From: Coxiellaceae bacterium UBA6002
GTDB taxonomy: Bacteria > Pseudomonadota > Gammaproteobacteria > UBA6002
Assembly (NCBI GenBank): GCA_002429595.1
Contig: DJAM01000126.1
Coordinates: forward strand, 5,329 to 40,066
Direction: 5' to 3'
DNA length: 34,738 nt
The number at the start of each line of letters is the position of its first letter. The first letter of the stretch is position 1. The notes under the pieces were generated by a model, which was not told where the DNA came from, did no database searches, and saw only the letters and a list, made by a program, of their open reading frames with translations. This document shows, in pieces, positions 30,503 to 34,738 of the stretch. Both the position numbers and the translations under genes were made by a program.

Positions 30503-32350
30503 GTGACAAACACAATAGTCAAAGTTTTCAAGTTACTAACCCTGTGTGGACTTCTAATTACCTCCATAGCATTTGGAGCAACGCATGAACCCCTGAAAAT
30601 GGATGAGGGATTTAAATTTTCAGCGAAGGTCAAAGATGCTCAGACCATTGTCGCGGAATGGCAGATGGCGCCTGGCTATTTCTTATACCGCAATAAATTT
30701 GATATCGCTTCCAGCTCTTCAGATGTGAAGCTTGGCGATGTCATTTATCCAAAGGGTGTGATGAAGACCGAGCCAGAAATAGGCACGTTCGAGGTTTATA
30801 AAGATACCGTCCGAATTTCTATTCCCGTAATTAAATCTAAAGATAATAAAGTGCCTTTAACGGTACATTATCAAGGCTGTTCAGAGCAAGGCTTCTGCTA
30901 CCCCTCAGCAGAAAAAACCGTGACGGTTGATTTAAACCAAATTGATAGCTCGCTGGGAGACCTGACCGAACCCGTAGCAAAAAATTTAGAAAATAACGCT
31001 CCCATTGCTGAAATGAAAGAAGCAGCGCCACCTGTTTCTGAACAAGAACAAGCCACCGCCTTGTTGAGCTCGGGTCACTTCTTTACTATTGTCATGAGCT
31101 TCTTAGGCTTTGGTTTGCTATTATCATTTACCCCTTGCGTCTTACCGATGATTCCAATTTTATCTGGCATTATCGTTGGCCAAAATCGTGACAAACTCAC
31201 CACGGGTAGAGCTTTTTCTTTATCTCTAATCTACGTTCTGAGCATGTCCTTTACTTACGCTATTGCTGGGGTATTAATCGGCTTTGTCGGCGGTAGTGTC
31301 CAGGCTGCTTTTCAAAAACCATGGTTACTGATCACTTTTAGCTTCTTCTTCGTAGCACTTGCTTTATCTTTTTTCGGATTTTACGAACTAAAGCTACCTC
31401 AAAAATTGCAAAGCTCCTTATCCGATATCAGCAGTAAACAACGACGTGGCAGTTACTTAGGTGTAGCAGTGATGGGCGTCATTGCAACACTAGTAGTCTC
31501 CCCCTGTGTGACTCCAGCACTCGTTGGAGCACTCGCTTACATCGGTAAATCAGGTGATGCCGTACTCGGTGGCACAGCACTATTTGCTCTAGGTTTTGGT
31601 ATGGGCTTACCACTACTTCTTATCGGCACCGCAGGAGGTAAATTACTTCCCAAAGCCGGTATGTGGATGGATCGAGTTAAAACAGTCTTCGGAATGCTCT
31701 TACTTGGCATGGCTATTTGGATCCTCGATCGAGTCATTCCAGGGCAAGTGACGTTATTATTGTGGGCATGTTTACTCATCTTCTGTGCTAGTTACTTAGG
31801 TTTATTCTCACCTAAGTCACACACCGGTGGCTCAAGATTCAATCAAGGTCTTGGTGCAGTTTGTTTCGTGTATGGCGTGTTATTGCTAATCGGTTCCACG
31901 ATGGGTCACACTAATCCAATGCAGCCATTATTTAGTGTTGCTGAGGCCACCCCAGCCAATTCGACCGCAGCTGCACAAACAGCGTTCAAACAGGTGAACG
32001 ATGCCAACGAACTAACCAAAGAAATTAGTGCTGCTATCTCTCAAAACAAAATCGTTTTACTGGATTTTTATGCTAACTGGTGTACCTCGTGCAAATTAAT
32101 GGAACATCACACTTTCCATAATCCAGAAGTCGCTAAGGTGCTTGAAAATTTTGTCACGCTAAAGGCTGATGTCACCCAAAACGATAAAGTAGCGAAACAC
32201 CTTGAAAATAAATACCAGGTGGTCGCCCCCCCAACGTTATTGTTCTTCGATGCCAATGGTAAAGAATTAGAAAAATTCCGAATCGTGGGCGAAATGGGTC
32301 CTAAGGAATTTTTGGATCATTTGAATTCTGTGATTAAAGCTAGTCATTAG
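30503..32350 (+). CDS. dsbD: thiol:disulfide interchange protein DsbD
   Basis: 615 aa from GTG at 30503; ATGGAG ends 8 nt before it, while the in-frame TTG at 30497 is too close to that SD. A signal peptide (1-25) is followed by the periplasmic alpha domain with C126/C132 (GCSEQGFCYPS), eight membrane helices with C212 (FTPCVLPM) and C335 (SPCVTPAL), and a C-terminal thioredoxin domain with C527/C530 in NWCTSCKLM. All six cysteines of the electron relay are present. DsbD carries reducing power from cytosolic thioredoxin to periplasmic DsbC/DsbG and cytochrome maturation proteins. It is about 50 residues longer than E. coli DsbD because of linkers (about 150-188 and 470-500). Confidence 0.96.
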   Translation: MTNTIVKVFKLLTLCGLLITSIAFGATHEPLKMDEGFKFSAKVKDAQTIVAEWQMAPGYFLYRNKFDIASSSSDVKLGDVIYPKGVMKTEPEIGTFEVYKDTVRISIPVIKSKDNKVPLTVHYQGCSEQGFCYPSAEKTVTVDLNQIDSSLGDLTEPVAKNLENNAPIAEMKEAAPPVSEQEQATALLSSGHFFTIVMSFLGFGLLLSFTPCVLPMIPILSGIIVGQNRDKLTTGRAFSLSLIYVLSMSFTYAIAGVLIGFVGGSVQAAFQKPWLLITFSFFFVALALSFFGFYELKLPQKLQSSLSDISSKQRRGSYLGVAVMGVIATLVVSPCVTPALVGALAYIGKSGDAVLGGTALFALGFGMGLPLLLIGTAGGKLLPKAGMWMDRVKTVFGMLLLGMAIWILDRVIPGQVTLLLWACLLIFCASYLGLFSPKSHTGGSRFNQGLGAVCFVYGVLLLIGSTMGHTNPMQPLFSVAEATPANSTAAAQTAFKQVNDANELTKEISAAISQNKIVLLDFYANWCTSCKLMEHHTFHNPEVAKVLENFVTLKADVTQNDKVAKHLENKYQVVAPPTLLFFDANGKELEKFRIVGEMGPKEFLDHLNSVIKASH

Positions 32351-32361
32351 TCCTTATCTTT

Positions 32362-32404
32362 TTACCCTCTCCCGCTTGCGGGAGAGGGCTTAAGGTGAGG
32401 GTAA
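32362..32404. repeat. Family B hairpin, locus 4, between convergent dsbD and rlmB
   Basis: TTACCCTCTCCCGC and GCGGGAGAGGG form an 11-bp perfect stem with a 2-nt loop, followed by CTTAAGGTGAGGGTAA; the TTACCC/GGGTAA ends also pair. It fills the 59-bp gap between two gene ends and may serve as a bidirectional terminator. Confidence 0.85.
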
Positions 32405-32409
32405 CCTTT

Positions 32410-33150
32410 TTAGGAATTTAAGCTGCCCTGCCGCACCACCTCGAACAAGCAAATCCCAGTAGCAACCGAAACATTCAAGCTAGAAACTGTCCCATGCATT
32501 GGAATCCTAATAAGATAATCACAGTGTTCTTCCGTTAGCCGACGAAGACCTTTGCCCTCGGATCCCATTACGATTCCAACCGAGCCACTATATTGGACAT
32601 CGGTATAATCGGTTTGTGCTTCATCACTTGTGCCATAGAGCCAGACGCCACGCGCCTTTAGAAACTCTAGCGTCCTTGCAAGATTGGTCACTTGAAAAAA
32701 AGGAGTGAATGATAAAGCGCCTGAAGCAACTTTTTCTACGACAGAGGTTAACCCGGCTGCTCGATCTTTTGGAGCGATCACGGCGTGCACACCAGCGGCA
32801 TTGGCAGTGCGTAAACAAGCCCCAAGGTTATGGGGATCTTGAACGCCATCTAGAATCAATAAAAAAGGCTGGGCGATTGGTTCGAGGTATTCTTCTACAG
32901 AGTCTGTGGTTGATAGCTGTTTGATATAAGCTATTACACCTTGATGATGACCCTGGTTAGATAATTTATCTAGCTCATGACGATTGCTACGCTTTAGTTC
33001 AATGTTGTTTTTTTCTGCTAAAGCAAGAAGCTGAGTCATACGTAAATCATGGCGCTGCGAATCTATCACTAAGAATTTAACGCGACTGGGATCCCTTGCA
33101 ATACAAGCATTAACCGCATGGAAACCGAATATATAACTGGAATCGTTCAT
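32410..33150 (-). CDS. rlmB: 23S rRNA 2'-O-methyltransferase RlmB (SpoU/TrmH family)
   Basis: 246 aa; GAGGA lies 6 nt before the ATG at 33150. An N-terminal RNA-binding substrate domain (1-75, FGFHAVNACI, HQGVIAYI) is followed by the SPOUT knot domain with motif 1 LDGVQDPHNLGACLRTANAAG (about 100-120), motif 2 GIVMGSEGKGLRRL and motif 3 IPMHGTVSSLNVSVATGICLFE. E. coli RlmB methylates the ribose of G2251 in 23S rRNA. Length and motifs are normal. Convergent with dsbD; upstream lies a family A repeat. Confidence 0.95.
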   Translation of the reverse strand: MNDSSYIFGFHAVNACIARDPSRVKFLVIDSQRHDLRMTQLLALAEKNNIELKRSNRHELDKLSNQGHHQGVIAYIKQLSTTDSVEEYLEPIAQPFLLILDGVQDPHNLGACLRTANAAGVHAVIAPKDRAAGLTSVVEKVASGALSFTPFFQVTNLARTLEFLKARGVWLYGTSDEAQTDYTDVQYSGSVGIVMGSEGKGLRRLTEEHCDYLIRIPMHGTVSSLNVSVATGICLFEVVRQGSLNS

Positions 33151-33191
33151 CTCAAATCCTCAGTGAAAAAAATATCATTGTAACATGCTAG

Positions 33192-33304
33192 TTGTCATTC
33201 CCGGGATTACTGTCATTCCCGCGCAGGCGGGAATCCATGCTTCCAACCATAACGGGGATGGGTTCCCGCCCGCGCGGGAATGACAGATAGCTCCCAAAAT
33301 GACA
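33192..33304. repeat. Family A repeat, copy 3
   Basis: The core 75-bp unit is 33211-33285, with 27-bp arms and a 21-bp spacer unrelated in sequence to that of the other copies. A partial unit TTGTCATTCCCGGGA (33192-33206) precedes the core and a degraded inverse (CTCCCAAAATGACAA, to 33304) follows it, as in copy 2. Confidence 0.88.
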
Positions 33305-33408
33305 AAAAAGGAATTACATTTTAAATACCACTTTTTAAGCAGTAATTGCTGTGCTACATTTATTTTAAGATTTTTCTTAAAACACCGCTATTTTAGGGAA
33401 GGAAGATA

Positions 33409-34683
33409 ATGAAAAAAGGTTTGCTCAAACAAGTCGCAATAGTAGGTCTGTCTGTTATATACCTTTCGGTGTATGCGGCACACAAGCCAGCTAGCAATAC
33501 GAAAAACGCCACTAACCAAGTTAATTCAGCCGCAGCTCGTCCTGATACTGCCACTGCTACTAATACTCCAAGTTCTGCTACACCACAATCTATCATCCCT
33601 AACGCACCTACGGTTGATGCAAAGGGTTATATTTTGATGGATGCTAACACAGGTATGATTTTAGCTGGAAAGGATATTGATACGCAGATGGCTCCTGCAA
33701 GCCTAACCAAACTCATGACTTTGTATCAAGTCGCTTCGGCCCTAAAAGATAATAGAATCCATTTGACTGATAGAATACCAATCAGTGAGAAAGCATGGCG
33801 AACCGGTGGTTCGAAAATGTTTATCCGGGTGGGAGATCAGGTTCCTTTGTCCGATTTAATCCAAGGTATCGCGGTTGTTTCAGGTAATGATGCCTGTGTT
33901 GCAGTTGCCGAACAGTTGGCGGGCACTGAAGAGTCATTTGCTGAACTTATGAATCATTCAGCAAAATTATTAGGCATGAATAACACTCACTATACAGATG
34001 CAACAGGCTTACCTAATCCACAACATTATACGACGCCACGAGATCTTGCTCTTTTAACCAAGGCAATAATTAACCAATATCCACAGTATTATCATTGGTA
34101 CTCGCAAAAAGAATTTTTCTACAACGGCATTCGTCAACCTAACCGTGACATCCTGTTGTGGCGCGACCCTTCCATTGAAGGTATGAAAACCGGTCATACT
34201 GAAGATGCTGGCTATTGCTTAGTTTCGACAGCATCTCGCAATGGTATGCGATTAATAGCAGTTGTCATGGGTTCATCTTCTACACGTAATCGAGCAGATG
34301 CGAGTATGGCACTGCTAAATTATGGTTTTAGATTTTATGAAACCAAAAAATTCTTTGCTGCAAATGTACCTGTTCAAAAAGCGCCAGTTTGGTTTGGTAA
34401 ATCAGATTTCGTGCCATTGGGTGTTAATCAAAGTCTCTATATCACCTTGCCGCTTGGACAACCAGAAAAAGTTAAATCTACTATCACGGTGATGAATAAC
34501 ATTAAAGCACCGATTGAAAAGAACCAACAACTTGGAACAATTACCCTTACCTTAGCTGATAAAAATCTAAGAACGATGCCACTCGTTGCATTACAACCTG
34601 TACCAAAAGGTGGCATTTTCAGTCGAATGAAGGATCATATTAGCTTCCTCGTTCATAAAATGCTTCATCCTTCAGCTTCTTAA
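33409..34683 (+). CDS. dacA: D-alanyl-D-alanine carboxypeptidase (PBP5/6-like)
   Basis: 424 aa; GGAAGGA lies just upstream of the ATG. A signal peptide (1-24) and a low-complexity Ala/Thr/Ser/Asn linker (25-65) precede the S11 transpeptidase-like domain. All three active-site motifs are intact: S98-x-x-K101 in APASLTKLMT, S158-G-N in VSGNDAC and K260-T-G in MKTGHTEDAGYC. The C-terminal PBP5-type beta domain (about 310-400) and a basic amphipathic end (RMKDHISFLVHKMLH) probably attach the enzyme to the outer face of the inner membrane. It removes the terminal D-Ala of pentapeptide stem peptides. The long linker after the signal peptide is larger than in E. coli PBP5. Confidence 0.94.
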   Translation: MKKGLLKQVAIVGLSVIYLSVYAAHKPASNTKNATNQVNSAAARPDTATATNTPSSATPQSIIPNAPTVDAKGYILMDANTGMILAGKDIDTQMAPASLTKLMTLYQVASALKDNRIHLTDRIPISEKAWRTGGSKMFIRVGDQVPLSDLIQGIAVVSGNDACVAVAEQLAGTEESFAELMNHSAKLLGMNNTHYTDATGLPNPQHYTTPRDLALLTKAIINQYPQYYHWYSQKEFFYNGIRQPNRDILLWRDPSIEGMKTGHTEDAGYCLVSTASRNGMRLIAVVMGSSSTRNRADASMALLNYGFRFYETKKFFAANVPVQKAPVWFGKSDFVPLGVNQSLYITLPLGQPEKVKSTITVMNNIKAPIEKNQQLGTITLTLADKNLRTMPLVALQPVPKGGIFSRMKDHISFLVHKMLHPSAS

Positions 34684-34711
34684 TAATTGTGTGTGATTCC
34701 CGATAATTGAA

Positions 34712-34738
34712 TGTCATTCCCGCGCAGGCGGGAATCCA
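34712..34738. repeat. Family A repeat, copy 4, cut by window end
   Basis: The 27-bp left arm (TGTCATTCCCGCGCAGGCGG then GAATCCA) is complete up to the last base of the window; spacer and right arm lie outside. A decayed partial unit (GTGTGATTCCCG, from about 34690) precedes it. Confidence 0.85.

Noticed and set aside
2978..34738. CRISPR array formed by the TTCCCGC-type repeats
   Set aside because: Copies are single, palindromic and thousands of bases apart; there is no regular repeat–spacer series and no cas gene.

Overview
The window comes from an AT-rich gammaproteobacterium. Gene content (RppH–EI-Ntr pair, EnvC/CtpA after gpmI, class Ia nrdAB with tandem ATP-cones, YheS-type ABC-F, DsbD, RlmB) and protein similarity to E. 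coli and Pseudomonas support that class. PdxST-type vitamin B6 synthesis and a CIRCE operator in front of groESL hint at a lineage away from the enterics, possibly Legionellales/Coxiellaceae-like. That finer placement is inference only.

Layout. (1) 1-2954, plus strand: end of gpmI, envC (overlapping by 4 bp), ctpA. (2) 3073-9723: thyA (plus) meets lgt (minus) end to end; a secreted GH3/NagZ-like enzyme (plus) meets a TauE/SafE permease (minus), which follows ptsP and rppH. This resembles the rppH–ptsP–TauE–lgt–thyA block known in pseudomonads, with thyA inverted and the GH3 gene inserted. (3) 9878-13044: a FecCD-type ABC permease and ATPase converge on pdxS-pdxT. (4) 13341-14855: an unrecognised 504-aa protein with an internal duplication, followed by a long hairpin. 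(5) 15048-19166: nrdAB, preceded by a perfect DnaA box and two NrdR-like boxes exactly 31 bp apart. (6) 19223-20787: two paralogous small unknown genes with duplicated hairpin sequence and inserted repeats. (7) 20832-22949: groSL with CIRCE and sigma-32/sigma-70-like promoter elements. (8) 23072-25935: a YheS-like ABC-F protein and a DUF155/RMND1-family membrane protein. (9) 30210-25940, minus strand: a tightly overlapping five-gene operon encoding a C39-like cysteine peptidase, a RimK-like ATP-grasp ligase with an RLAN-type N-terminus, a GCS2-type carboxylate-amine ligase, an N-formylglutamate-amidohydrolase-like enzyme and a 47-aa acidic protein ending in Glu. (10) 30503-34683: dsbD, rlmB and a D-Ala-D-Ala carboxypeptidase.

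Two families of dispersed palindromes punctuate the intergenic DNA. Family A has 27-bp arms around a 21-bp spacer, always 75 bp in total (three complete copies, one cut by the window end). Family B consists of CCCTCTCCCGC/GCGGGAGAGGG hairpins, often with a GGGTGAGGG tail (five loci).

Most genes are housekeeping: envelope and murein (envC, GH3, lgt, dsbD, carboxypeptidase), nucleotide supply (thyA, nrdAB), chaperones and cofactors. The least understood part is the operon in (9). It combines two amide-ligase folds, two hydrolases and a tiny translationally coupled protein. It could make or trim an amide-linked product, perhaps on the small protein. That function is a hypothesis.
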